NCBI GenBank assembly: GCA_964390295.1
Contig: CAYMHR010000027.1
Location: 1-18,529 of the forward strand
DNA: 18,529 nt
Direction: 5' to 3'
DNA from: RGIG3009 sp964390295
GTDB lineage: Bacteria > Bacillota > Clostridia > Oscillospirales > Acutalibacteraceae
Shown here: in pieces, positions 1 to 8,651 of the stretch
Position numbering within the stretch: the stretch's first letter is position 1
Layout: every line of letters begins with the position of its first letter
Position numbers and translations under genes: made by a program
The notes under the pieces: generated by a model
Databases searched by the model: none
What the model was told of the DNA's origin: nothing
What the model saw: only the letters and a program-made list of their open reading frames with translations

Positions 1-83
1 CATTCAAGTGTTGTTTTTGAGGCTTTTTACCTTTCGCACATATTATAAAACTTTTCACGATCGCATCTTTTTTCAAAAAAGTC

Positions 84-111
84 TTGACATTCGCGCCGCA
101 CGTGATATAAT
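84..111 (+). promoter_or_regulatory. Sigma-A promoter of the Ile-type T-box cassette
   Basis: A perfect -35 TTGACA (84-89) and a perfect -10 TATAAT (106-111) lie 16 bp apart, with an extended -10 TG at 103-104. Transcription should begin near 118 and run straight into the T-box leader. Bases 1-83 upstream are AT-rich and show no gene or clear signal. Confidence 0.9.
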
Positions 112-117
112 GTGACG

Positions 118-398
118 TGTGTTAATTGAATATAAAGGCTATGACGAAGACGGCTTTGAGCAGGCGTTCACAGAGAGTCGGTGGTTGGTGCAAACCGATA
201 ACAAGTGTTCAAAACAGCCCATCACTTCCGAGCCGGAGCTTTGAAAGCACCGTTGAGTAGAGGCTCCCGTGATTGCTGCGTCAAGGCATAGGGGCTGTTA
301 GGCTCTGATAAGTGGTCGCTTCGGCGGCAATTTGAGTGGTACCGCGGATGTGTTTTTACACACTCGTCTCAAAATTGAGACGAGTGTTTTTTATTTTT
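118..398 (+). promoter_or_regulatory. T-box leader, specifier AUC (Ile)
   Basis: This is a tRNA-sensing leader. Visible parts are the AG bulge AGAGAG (172-177), the apical GGTTGGTG region (183-190) and the T-box core TGGTACCGCG (337-346). Stem I is closed by GGCT (137-140) with AGCC (231-234), with a kink-turn ATGA/CCGAG above it. Next, GAAG (146-149) pairs with CTTC (225-228), and GGCT (152-155) with AGCC (216-219). That leaves C-A-T-C-A (220-224) as the 3' side of the specifier loop, so the codon is ATC (221-223), followed by the usual purine A224. The bulge UGGU matches an ACCA tRNA end. The antiterminator is TTTGAG (331-336) with CTCAAA (368-373). Uncharged tRNA-Ile should permit readthrough. 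The T-box call is certain; the codon comes from hand folding. Confidence 0.92.
360..398 (+). terminator. T-box attenuator of the Ile-type leader
   Basis: Bases 360-372 are perfectly complementary to 375-387, and a T-rich run follows (387-398, broken by one A). Its 5' arm contains the CTCAAA that the antiterminator needs, so the two structures exclude each other. The RBS GGAGG (404-408) lies downstream. Confidence 0.92.
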
Positions 399-416
399 AC
401 AAAGGAGGAATGAAGA

Positions 417-2684
417 ATGTCAACTGTGGCGTCGGAAAAGCTGTATGAGGTGGCTCTGCGAATTAAGGAGATGCGCGAGATTGCCGGTTATACGGCCGCG
501 CAGATGGCGGAAAAGGTGGAATTGTCGGTCGAAGACTACGTAAAGCTGGAGTCCGGCGAGCAGGATTTCCCCTTTTCTTTTATTCATAAATGTGCTCAGG
601 AATTCGGGATCGGGATGTCGGATTTGTTGGAGGGTACGACCTGTGCGCGTTTGTCCTCCTATACCGTAACGCGCAAGGGACAGGGACAGCAGACTGCGAA
701 GGAAAACGGTATCAGCATCGCCAACCTGGCGCCGAAATTCCGTAATAAGATTTCCGAGCCGTATTGGGTGCGCTACGACTACGATCCTTCCCTGCAAAAC
801 AAGCCGATCGCGCTGGCAACGCACAGCGGTCAGGAATTTGACCTCATCATCAGCGGCAAGCTGATGGTGCAGGTGGGTGACCATACCGAAGTGCTGGGCG
901 AAGGCGACAGCATTTATTACGATTCCTCGACGCCGCATGGGATGCGTGCTGTCGATGGGCAGGATTGCGTGTTCTGCGCGGTCGTTTTGCCGGGAGAGGA
1001 TACCAAAGAGGAAGTCGTACGCCGCAGCTTGGTGCCGGCGAACGCTTCTCAACCGCTGGTGTGCGAACGGTTTGTCAAAACCGAAGAGGACGAGCACGGT
1101 GCGTTGCAGCATATTGAGTTTCAAAATACCGATACCTTTAACTTCGGCTTCGACATCGTGGACGGTATCGCCGCAAAATATCCCGACAAGCTGGCAATGC
1201 TTCATCTGGATAAGCACAAAAACGAACGTCGCTTTACTTTTAAGGATATTAAGCAATATTCCAATCAAGCGGCCAACTATTTCACCTCATTGGGCATTAA
1301 GCGCGGCGATAAGGTGATGCTGGTGCTGAAGCGCCACTACCAGTTCTGGTTTGCCATGGTAGCCCTGCACAAGCTCGGTGCCGTGGCGATCCCGGCGACC
1401 AATCAGTTGAAAGAGCACGACTTTGAGTATCGCTTCAACGCCGCCGGCGTTACGGCAATTCTGTGCACGGCTGATGGTGATACCGCCGAGTTGGCAGAGT
1501 CGGCCGCGGACAAGTGCCCACAGAACATTACCAAGGTGTTGGTGGGCGGTCAGCGTGAGGGCTGGCACGATTTTGACAGTGAATTCAAGCTGTTTTCGCG
1601 CAAATTCGTTCGCCCGGAAAACGCTTCGGCCGGCGACGATACGGCGTTGATGTTCTTTACCTCCGGCACGACCGGAAACCCGAAGATGGCGGCGCACAAG
1701 CACACGTATGCTCTCGGTCACTACGTGACGGCGCGCTATTGGCATTGCTGTGAGCGCGACGGACTGCATCTGACGATCTCGGATACCGGTTGGGGCAAGT
1801 CGCTGTGGGGTAAGCTGTACGGTCAGTGGCTGTGCGAAGGCGCCGTGTTCGTTTACGACTTCGACCGTTTCGACGAAAACGACATTCTGCCCATGTTTGC
1901 TAAATACAACATCACGACCTTCTGTGCGCCTCCCACGATGCTGCGTATGCTGATCCGTGGCGATTTGAGCAAATACGATCTGTCCTCGATTCATCACATG
2001 ACGACGGCCGGTGAAGCGCTGAACCCGGAGGTATATAAGCAGTTTAAGGCGGCAACCGGGCTGGAGATTATGGAGGGCTTTGGACAAACGGAAACCACGT
2101 TGGCGATTGCCAATTTGGTGGGTACCGTTCCGAAGATCGGCTCCATGGGCAAGGCGTCACCGCAGTTCGATCTGGATATTGTGGATCCGGACGGTAACAG
2201 TGTGGCGGTCGGTGAGACCGGCGAGATCGTCATTCATACCGACAAATCCGTTCCGTGCGGTTTGTTTAAGGAATACTATTTGGACGGCGAAAAGACGCGC
2301 GACGCTTGGCACGACGGGATGTATCATACCGGCGATACGGCGTGGCGTGACGAGGACGGGTATTTCTGGTATGTCAGTCGTGTGGACGACGTGATCAAGT
2401 CCTCCGGCTATCGGATCGGGCCGTTTGAAATCGAAAGCGTCATCATGGAGCTGCCGTACGTGGTGGAATGTGGCGTATCGGCGGTGCCGGACGAGGTGCG
2501 CGGCCAAATTGTGAAGGCCAGCATTGTGCTTACGAAGGGCACCGAACCGACGGAAGAACTGAAAAAAGAAATCCAGACGTATGTGAAGCAGCATACGGCA
2601 CCGTATAAGTACCCGCGTGTGGTCGTGTTCTGCGATGAATTGCCGAAAACCATCAGTGGTAAAATCCAGCGCAACAAGCTGTAA
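417..2684 (+). CDS. XRE-cupin-acyl-CoA synthetase fusion (Ile-type cassette)
   Basis: This 755-residue cytosolic protein has three parts. An XRE-type helix-turn-helix (about 12-72) comes first. Next is a small cupin (about 128-192) with H136, E140 and H174 in the pattern of XRE-cupin regulators. Last is a complete AMP-forming acyl-CoA synthetase (about 235-755). Synthetase signatures are the P-loop TSGTTGNPK (415-423), GEALNPE (532-538), EGFGQTET (553-560), TGD (638-640), the hinge region SRVDDVIKSSGYRIGPFE (654-671) and the A10 lysine K749. It most resembles the medium/branched-chain (ACSM-like) ligases, which form acyl-AMP and then acyl-CoA. The Ile-type T-box suggests 2-methylbutyrate as substrate (inference). 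The start is fixed by GGAGG at 404-408. The gene appears monocistronic. No strong terminator follows, and the next promoter begins 33 bp after the stop codon. Acetate or another short acid remains a possible substrate. Confidence 0.93.
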   Translation: MSTVASEKLYEVALRIKEMREIAGYTAAQMAEKVELSVEDYVKLESGEQDFPFSFIHKCAQEFGIGMSDLLEGTTCARLSSYTVTRKGQGQQTAKENGISIANLAPKFRNKISEPYWVRYDYDPSLQNKPIALATHSGQEFDLIISGKLMVQVGDHTEVLGEGDSIYYDSSTPHGMRAVDGQDCVFCAVVLPGEDTKEEVVRRSLVPANASQPLVCERFVKTEEDEHGALQHIEFQNTDTFNFGFDIVDGIAAKYPDKLAMLHLDKHKNERRFTFKDIKQYSNQAANYFTSLGIKRGDKVMLVLKRHYQFWFAMVALHKLGAVAIPATNQLKEHDFEYRFNAAGVTAILCTADGDTAELAESAADKCPQNITKVLVGGQREGWHDFDSEFKLFSRKFVRPENASAGDDTALMFFTSGTTGNPKMAAHKHTYALGHYVTARYWHCCERDGLHLTISDTGWGKSLWGKLYGQWLCEGAVFVYDFDRFDENDILPMFAKYNITTFCAPPTMLRMLIRGDLSKYDLSSIHHMTTAGEALNPEVYKQFKAATGLEIMEGFGQTETTLAIANLVGTVPKIGSMGKASPQFDLDIVDPDGNSVAVGETGEIVIHTDKSVPCGLFKEYYLDGEKTRDAWHDGMYHTGDTAWRDEDGYFWYVSRVDDVIKSSGYRIGPFEIESVIMELPYVVECGVSAVPDEVRGQIVKASIVLTKGTEPTEELKKEIQTYVKQHTAPYKYPRVVVFCDELPKTISGKIQRNKL

Positions 2685-2716
2685 TTCGCATTTTCGCGCT
2701 TTTTGACAAAAAAGGG

Positions 2717-2746
2717 TTGACAATCTCCAAAAAGCGGTGCTATAAT
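2717..2746 (+). promoter_or_regulatory. Sigma-A promoter of the Val-type T-box operon
   Basis: TTGACA (2717-2722) and TATAAT (2741-2746) are both perfect and lie 18 bp apart, with an extended -10 TGC at 2738-2740. The expected start is near 2753. The promoter gives the second cassette its own transcription although it sits just behind the first. Confidence 0.9.
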
Positions 2747-2752
2747 TACTCA

Positions 2753-3043
2753 TATATTTAATACAAAGGCGTCGACGAAGAGGGCATGGGCAATCATCCT
2801 TCAGAGAGATGACGGTTGGTGCGAGTCATCGGTATGGTTTCTGTGTTTGTAGCTTCCGAGCCGGGAGGAAGAACCCCTGCGTTGCAGGTCAGTAGAACCT
2901 CTCCGTGATTGCTGCGTCAAGGCATAGGGATTGTTTGATCCCGAAAAGCGGTCGTCTGCCGTGAGGCAGGTGGCAATTTGAGTGGTACCGCGGGTGATTG
3001 TCAGCACTCGTCTCAAAGATACAGCTTTGGGACGAGTGCTTTT
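2753..3043 (+). promoter_or_regulatory. T-box leader, specifier GUA (Val)
   Basis: The leader has the same layout as the one at 118-398. The AG bulge AGAGAG is at 2803-2808 and the T-box core TGGTACCGCG at 2983-2992. The stem I base is GGC (2768-2770) with GCC (2860-2862). GAAG (2777-2780) pairs with CTTC (2853-2856). The purine just before CTTC is G2852, which places the specifier codon at 2849-2851, GTA. The helix above the loop (2782-2789 with 2841-2848) is rich in G-U pairs. The antiterminator is TTTGAG (2977-2982) with CTCAAA (3012-3017). A 27-base block at 2903-2929 is identical to 267-293 in the Ile-type leader, so the cassettes share an origin. Uncharged tRNA-Val should induce the operon. 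Confidence 0.92.
3003..3043 (+). terminator. T-box attenuator of the Val-type leader
   Basis: A 16-bp stem (3003-3018 with 3025-3040, one T-G wobble) has a six-base loop. The T run is only four bases (3040-3043) and is then interrupted, weaker than in the other two leaders. Some basal readthrough into the oxidoreductase operon is therefore plausible. Confidence 0.88.
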
Positions 3044-3070
3044 ATCGTCCCGCGAAACGAGGGAAAACGT

Positions 3071-5359
3071 ATGGAACAGATAGCGGCATTGGATTTTAAG
3101 ATCAAGGAAATGGCGGGCCGTATCCGTGCTCTGCGCGAGCTGGAAGGCTTATCGGTGGAGGATATGGCGACCAAAACGGCGGTAACGGTAGAAGAATACG
3201 CCGAGTGCGAGGCTGGCGCGAGCGACCTAAACTTTGCCTTTATTTACCGATGCGCCATGGCGCTGAACGTCAACGTGACCGACATTATCGAAGGTTACAG
3301 CCCGACGCTGAAATCCTACACCGTCACCCGGTTTGGCGCCGGTCAAAAGGTGTCGCAGGCGCACGGCATGACCTATTACAATCTGGCGTATGCCTTTCGC
3401 GCCCGTATTGCCGAACCGCTGTACGTGCGTAGTATCTACGACGAAGCGGCACAGCAGCGGGACATTGAACTGACGACGCACGCCGGACAGGAGTGCGACC
3501 TGATTATCAGCGGTAAGCTGAAGGTTCAGGTGGGTGAGCACACCGAGGTGCTCGGCCCCGGTGACAGCATTTATTTCGATTCGGATACCCCGCACGGCAT
3601 GATTGCCGTGGGTGGCGAGGATTGCGTGTTTTACGCCATCGTGCTTAACCCGACGGGTGAGCCGATTCCGGAGCTGGCGGCCGACAAGGAAATTACCGAG
3701 CGCACGAGTGTCCATAAGGATACCAAGGACCGCATCTATAAGAAATTTATCGACGTGACGGAAAACGAAAAGGGAACGCCGACGTCGATCACCTTTAAGA
3801 ATACCGAACGTTTCAATTTTGCCTTTGATTTGGTAGACGAGCTGGCAGATCGTGAGCCGGATAAGCTGGCCATGCTTCACATCAGTCAGGATCACACCGA
3901 GCGCCGGTTTACCTTTAAGGATATGAAGAAGGCATCGGCGCAGTGCGCCAACTACTTCAAGTCGCTGGGGATCAAAAAGGGCGATCGCGTGATGCTGATC
4001 CTGAAGCGTCATTATCAGTTCTGGTTTGCGATGCTCGGCCTTAACAAATTGGGTGCCGTGGCAATCCCGGCTCCCAACCAGTTGCTGGAGCACGATCTGG
4101 AATATCGCTTTAAGGCGGCAGGCGTTAGCGCGGTGCTGTGCACGGCGGACGGCGATACGGCGCACCAGGTGGAGCTGGCGGCCGCTACCTGCCCGGATTT
4201 GAAGCACAAGCTGATTGTCAACGGTCAGCGTGAGGGTTGGCGTTGCTTTGACGAGGAATACTCGCTGTACAGCACGCATTATAAGCGTACCGAGGATGCC
4301 CCCGGTGGCGACGATCTGATGCTTATGTTCTTCACCTCCGGTACGACGGGGTATCCCAAAATCGCGGCGCATAATTACAAATATGCGCTGGGCCATTTCC
4401 ATACGGCGCGATATTGGCACAACGTGGACCCTGACGGGCTACACTTTACCATTTCGGATACCGGCTGGGCCAAGGCAATGTGGGGCAAGCTGTACGGGCA
4501 GTGGCTGTGCGAGGCGGCCACCTTCGTATACGATTTTGACCGCTTCGATGCGGCGGATATTCTGCCGATGTTTGCCAAGTATCATATCACCACGTTCTGC
4601 GCGCCGCCGACCATGCTGAGAATGATGATAAAGGAAGATCTTTCCAAGTACGATTTTTCATCGGTTAAGCACATGACTACGGCCGGAGAGGCACTGAATC
4701 CGGAGGTGTATCGCCAATTTGAAAAGGCGACGGGCTTGCAGATTATCGAGGGCTTTGGCCAAACGGAAAGCACCATGATTATCGGTAATTTGGTGGGTGC
4801 TTCTCATAAGATTGGCTCTATGGGTAAGCCGGCACCGATCTATGACGTTTCCATCGTTGATCCGGATGGCAATCCGGTCCCGGTGGGCGAAACGGGCGAA
4901 ATCGTGGTCAACGTAAAAAACGGGGCGCCGTGCGGCTTGTTTACGGGATATTACAATTCACCGGAAAAGACGGCCGAGGTATGGCACGACGGATATTATC
5001 ACACCGGCGATACGGCGTGGCAGGATGAGGATGGCTTCTACTGGTACGTTGGTCGCGTGGACGACGTGATCAAATCGTCGGGTTACCGAATCGGGCCGTT
5101 TGAGATTGAAAGCGTCATCATGGAGTTGCCGTACGTTTTGGAGTGTGGCGTTTCGGCCGCACCCGACGAGGTGCGCGGACAGGTCGTGAAGGCCAGCATC
5201 GTGTTGGTGGATGGCACCGAACCGACCGAGGCACTGAAAAAGGAAATCCAGGATTACGTGAAGCAGCATACGGCACCGTATAAATATCCCCGTATCGTGG
5301 TATTTTGTGACAGCCTGCCGAAAACGGTCAGCGGCAAAATTCAACGCAACAAGCTGTAA
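3071..5359 (+). CDS. XRE-cupin-acyl-CoA synthetase fusion (Val-type operon)
   Basis: This 762-residue protein is a close paralogue of the product of 417-2684, with the same order of domains. It has an HTH (about 13-74), a cupin (about 130-192; H137, E141, H175) and an AMP-forming acyl-CoA synthetase (about 243-762). Signatures are TSGTTGYPK (422-430), GEALNPE (539-545), EGFGQTES (560-567), TGD (645-647) and the A10 lysine K756. The N-terminal part has diverged more than the ligase part. An in-frame TTG at 2978 would start inside the T-box element and is rejected; ATG 3071 has GAGGGA just upstream. It heads the operon with the oxidoreductase and ilvE. The Val-type T-box suggests isobutyrate as substrate, giving isobutyryl-CoA (inference). 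Residues near the expected acyl pocket differ from the Ile-type paralogue, for example TGWAKAM against TGWGKSL. Confidence 0.93.
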   Translation: MEQIAALDFKIKEMAGRIRALRELEGLSVEDMATKTAVTVEEYAECEAGASDLNFAFIYRCAMALNVNVTDIIEGYSPTLKSYTVTRFGAGQKVSQAHGMTYYNLAYAFRARIAEPLYVRSIYDEAAQQRDIELTTHAGQECDLIISGKLKVQVGEHTEVLGPGDSIYFDSDTPHGMIAVGGEDCVFYAIVLNPTGEPIPELAADKEITERTSVHKDTKDRIYKKFIDVTENEKGTPTSITFKNTERFNFAFDLVDELADREPDKLAMLHISQDHTERRFTFKDMKKASAQCANYFKSLGIKKGDRVMLILKRHYQFWFAMLGLNKLGAVAIPAPNQLLEHDLEYRFKAAGVSAVLCTADGDTAHQVELAAATCPDLKHKLIVNGQREGWRCFDEEYSLYSTHYKRTEDAPGGDDLMLMFFTSGTTGYPKIAAHNYKYALGHFHTARYWHNVDPDGLHFTISDTGWAKAMWGKLYGQWLCEAATFVYDFDRFDAADILPMFAKYHITTFCAPPTMLRMMIKEDLSKYDFSSVKHMTTAGEALNPEVYRQFEKATGLQIIEGFGQTESTMIIGNLVGASHKIGSMGKPAPIYDVSIVDPDGNPVPVGETGEIVVNVKNGAPCGLFTGYYNSPEKTAEVWHDGYYHTGDTAWQDEDGFYWYVGRVDDVIKSSGYRIGPFEIESVIMELPYVLECGVSAAPDEVRGQVVKASIVLVDGTEPTEALKKEIQDYVKQHTAPYKYPRIVVFCDSLPKTVSGKIQRNKL

Positions 5360-5368
5360 GGTGACGGT

Positions 5369-6043
5369 ATGAAAGAACAAAAGCGTTTGACGATTTTGTG
5401 CGGTCATTACGGCAGCGGCAAGACCAACGTGGCTATCAATCTGGCGTATGCGCTAAAGCAAACGTGCGAGCGCGTCACTATTGCCGATTTGGATATTGTC
5501 AATCCGTATTTCCGCACCAAGGATAGTAGCGACGATTTTGCGGCACGTGGTATCGGATTGATTTGTTCGGAATATGCCAACAGCAATGTCGATCTGCCGG
5601 CAATGCCGCCCGAAATTTACGCCATTACCGACGACCGTGATCTTCACGTGGTTCTGGACATCGGGGGCGACGATCGCGGCGCGCTGGCGTTGGGACGATT
5701 GGCTCCGCAGATCGTCGAAGAAAACAATTACGATATGCTGATGGTGATCAACCGGTATCGTCCGCTGACACCGGATGCCCCCTCTACCTACGAGGTGATG
5801 CAGGAAATCGAGCAGGCGTGCGGAATTCGTTTTACCGGCTTGGTGAACAATTCCAACCTGGGGGCGGAAACGACGGCGCAAACGGTGCTGGATTCCTTGT
5901 CCTATGCCGACGAGGTGGCGGCGCTGACCGGTGTCCCATTGGTGCTGACGACGGTGAAGCAAGAGCTGCTATCGGAGCTGAAGGACCGTGTTCCGCATCC
6001 GTTTGGACTGGAGCTACAGGCAAAGATCGGCTTTTCATGCTGA
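5369..6043 (+). CDS. MinD/ParA-like P-loop ATPase
   Basis: This 224-residue soluble protein has a Walker A motif, GHYGSGKT (12-19), and a following strand DLDIVNPYFR (40-49) typical of the MinD/ParA/CobQ class of dimerising ATPases. The Walker A lacks the deviant first lysine of true MinD/ParA (KGGxGKT), so a role in chromosome partition or cell division is not implied. It starts ten bases after the stop of the ligase, with AAGGTG as the RBS, and precedes the ferredoxin subunit. The position suggests a helper of the oxidoreductase, such as metal-cluster delivery or assembly, but nothing in the sequence proves that. The fold is secure; the function is unknown. Confidence 0.85.
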   Translation: MKEQKRLTILCGHYGSGKTNVAINLAYALKQTCERVTIADLDIVNPYFRTKDSSDDFAARGIGLICSEYANSNVDLPAMPPEIYAITDDRDLHVVLDIGGDDRGALALGRLAPQIVEENNYDMLMVINRYRPLTPDAPSTYEVMQEIEQACGIRFTGLVNNSNLGAETTAQTVLDSLSYADEVAALTGVPLVLTTVKQELLSELKDRVPHPFGLELQAKIGFSC

Positions 6044-6066
6044 ATATCAATAAAGGAGTAATGAAT

Positions 6067-6273
6067 ATGGCAAAGCTAACGTTCAAAACCGACAACTGCA
6101 AGGGCTGTGGGCTGTGCGTAAACGCCTGCCCCAAGCAACTGTTGCAGTTAGCCAAGGACAAGATCAACAAGAAGGGACATCACCCGGTCGAGATTACCAA
6201 TCAGGATGCTTGCATCGGCTGTGCTTTCTGTGCGACGATGTGCCCGGATTGCATTATCAAGGTGGAAAGGTAA
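6067..6273 (+). CDS. 2-oxoacid:ferredoxin oxidoreductase, ferredoxin-type (delta) subunit
   Basis: This 68-residue protein has two complete 4Fe-4S motifs. The first is C11-x2-C14-x2-C17-x3-C21-P; the second is C49-x2-C52-x2-C55-x3-C59-P. It would carry electrons between the catalytic subunits and free ferredoxin. Two ATGs lie close together (6061 and 6067). Only 6067 has proper spacing (8 bases) from GGAG at 6055-6058, so it is chosen. The gene lies immediately before the alpha subunit, as in many VOR/KOR-type operons. A free-standing ferredoxin is possible but less likely in this context. Confidence 0.92.
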   Translation: MAKLTFKTDNCKGCGLCVNACPKQLLQLAKDKINKKGHHPVEITNQDACIGCAFCATMCPDCIIKVER

Positions 6274-6283
6274 GGTGAACACT

Positions 6284-7347
6284 ATGGCAGATAAAGTATT
6301 GATGAAGGGCAACGAGGCGATTGCCGAAGCGGCGATTTTGGCAGGCTGCCGTCACTATTTCGGTTATCCGATCACGCCCCAAACGGAAATTGCTGCCTAT
6401 ATGGCGAAGAAAATGCCGAAAATCGGCGGTTGCTTTTTGCAAGCCGAAAGCGAGATCGCGGCCATCAACATGGTTTACGGCGTTTCTTCCACCGGCAAGC
6501 GCGTGATGACCTCCTCTTCCAGCCCCGGCATTGCGCTTAAGAGCGAAGGTCTGTCGTATCTGGCGGGTGCCGATTTGCCGGCGTTCGTGGTCAACGTACA
6601 GCGCGGCGGCCCCGGCCTCGGTGGTATTCAGCCCAGCCAATCGGATTACTTCCAGGCGACGCGTGCCGGCGGTCACGGCGATTTCCGCATGATCGTTCTG
6701 GCGCCTGCTTCGGTACAGGAAATGGCAGACTTGACCGTCAAGGGCTTTGACCTGGCCGATAAATACCGCATGACGGCGATGGTGCTGGCAGACGGTACGA
6801 TGGGTCAGATGATGGAGCCGGTCAGCTTGGACTTTGATATTCAGCCGATGCCGGAAAAACCGTGGGCCACTACCGGCACTAAGCTGGAGCGAGTACATAA
6901 CATCGTCAACTCGCTGTCGTTGGTTCCCGAAGAGCTGGAAAAGTTCAACTTCGATCGTTATGAGCGATATCGCTATATTGAAGAAAACGAAACCATGTAC
7001 GAGGAATACATGGTCGACGATGCCGAGATCGTGGTTGCCGCGTTCGGGATTGCGGCGCGTGTTTCGCGCAGTGCTGTGAACGAGGCGCGCAAGCAGGGCA
7101 TCAAGGTCGGCATGATTCGCCCCATTACGCTGTGGCCGTTCCCGAAGGCTCCGTTTGCCAAGGCGGCGGACCATGCGAAGGCGTTTATTTCCGTCGAGTT
7201 GTCCATGGGTCAGATGATTGAGGACGTACGTTTGGCCACGGAGTGCCGTGTGCCCGTTACGTTGTGCAACCGCGCCGGCGGCATGATTCCCTCGCCGGAG
7301 CAGGTGCTGGAAGCCATTAAAAATGCGGTCAACGGAGGTGTCAAGTG

Positions 7348-7348
<1 letters not shown>
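6284..7348 (+). CDS. vorB: 2-oxoacid:ferredoxin oxidoreductase, alpha subunit (VorB-like)
   Basis: This 354-residue subunit contains the N-terminal pyrimidine-binding domain of the pyruvate:ferredoxin oxidoreductase family. Motifs are GYPITPQTEI (27-36), QAESE (53-57) and RGGPGLGG (107-114). The C-terminal third resembles the transketolase C-terminal-like domain (IVVAAFGIAARV ... GMIRPITLWPFP). It pairs with the TPP subunit encoded next to bind the 2-oxoacid. The best match by memory is the 2-oxoisovalerate (VOR) type. The ilvE neighbour supports branched substrates, although 2-oxoglutarate or broad specificity cannot be excluded. Start ATG 6284 follows AAGGTG by six bases. An upstream in-frame start inside the ferredoxin gene is rejected. 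Confidence 0.92.
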
Positions 7349-8102
<754 letters not shown>

Positions 8103-8106
<4 letters not shown>

Positions 8107-8639
8107 GTACGACACAGTTTTTGTTTTCCGGCTTCGGCGGCCAGGGTATCCTGTTTGCCGGTAAATTTCTGGCGTACAAGGGCTTGATGGAAGAAAAACA
8201 GGTAAGCTGGCTTCCGTCTTACGGCCCGGAAATGCGTGGTGGTACGGCTAGTTGTAGCGTGATTATCAGCGACGAGCCGGTCGGTTCTCCGATTGTGTCC
8301 AATCCGGACGTTCTGGTGGCGATGAACCTGCCGTCGCTGGACAAGTACGAGGCGGCCGTGGTTCCCGGCGGTATGATTTTTGCCGATTCCACACTGATCG
8401 AACGCAAGGTAACGCGCCAGGATATTACGGTGTATTACGTTCCTGCTACACAGCTTGCAAACGAGAACGGTATGCCGACGTTGGCGAACATGATCCTTAT
8501 GGGTAAAATTTTGAAGGTGTTGGGCGAGGCCGGCGAAGACGGCTTGCGTGCGGCGCTGGGCAAGGTAATTTCTGCGAAACGTGCCGATATGCTGGAAACG
8601 AACCTCAAAGCGATGCAGATCGGTGCCGATTTTGAGTAA
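8103..8639 (+). CDS. 2-oxoacid:ferredoxin oxidoreductase, gamma subunit
   Basis: This 178-residue protein carries the family signatures FSGFGGQGIL (8-17) and SYGPEMRGGTA (39-49) of the KorC/VorC/PorG subunit, which in this enzyme family contributes to CoA binding. It overlaps the beta-subunit stop by ATGA, with GGAGG at 8091-8095. Together with the three preceding genes it gives a complete four-subunit enzyme. Confidence 0.93.
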
Positions 8640-8651
8640 GGAGTGACAGTT

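Noticed and set aside
2682..2712. Possible terminator after the first ligase
   Set aside because: Only a three-base-pair stem can be drawn before the T run, so it is not convincing.
2978..3070. N-terminal extension of the second ligase from a TTG
   Set aside because: It would be translated from the T-box core and terminator hairpin. ATG 3071 has an RBS and aligns with the start of the paralogue.
3227..4420. Long open frame (397 codons) on the minus strand inside the second ligase gene
   Set aside because: It is a mirror of a strongly coded gene with third-position GC bias, has no RBS or recognisable domain, and similar shadows occur opposite every large gene here.
5818..6066. Longer ferredoxin frame starting inside the ATPase gene
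   Set aside because: The ferredoxin fold begins at ATG 6067 with a well-spaced AAAGGAG. The upstream part is out-of-frame ATPase sequence.
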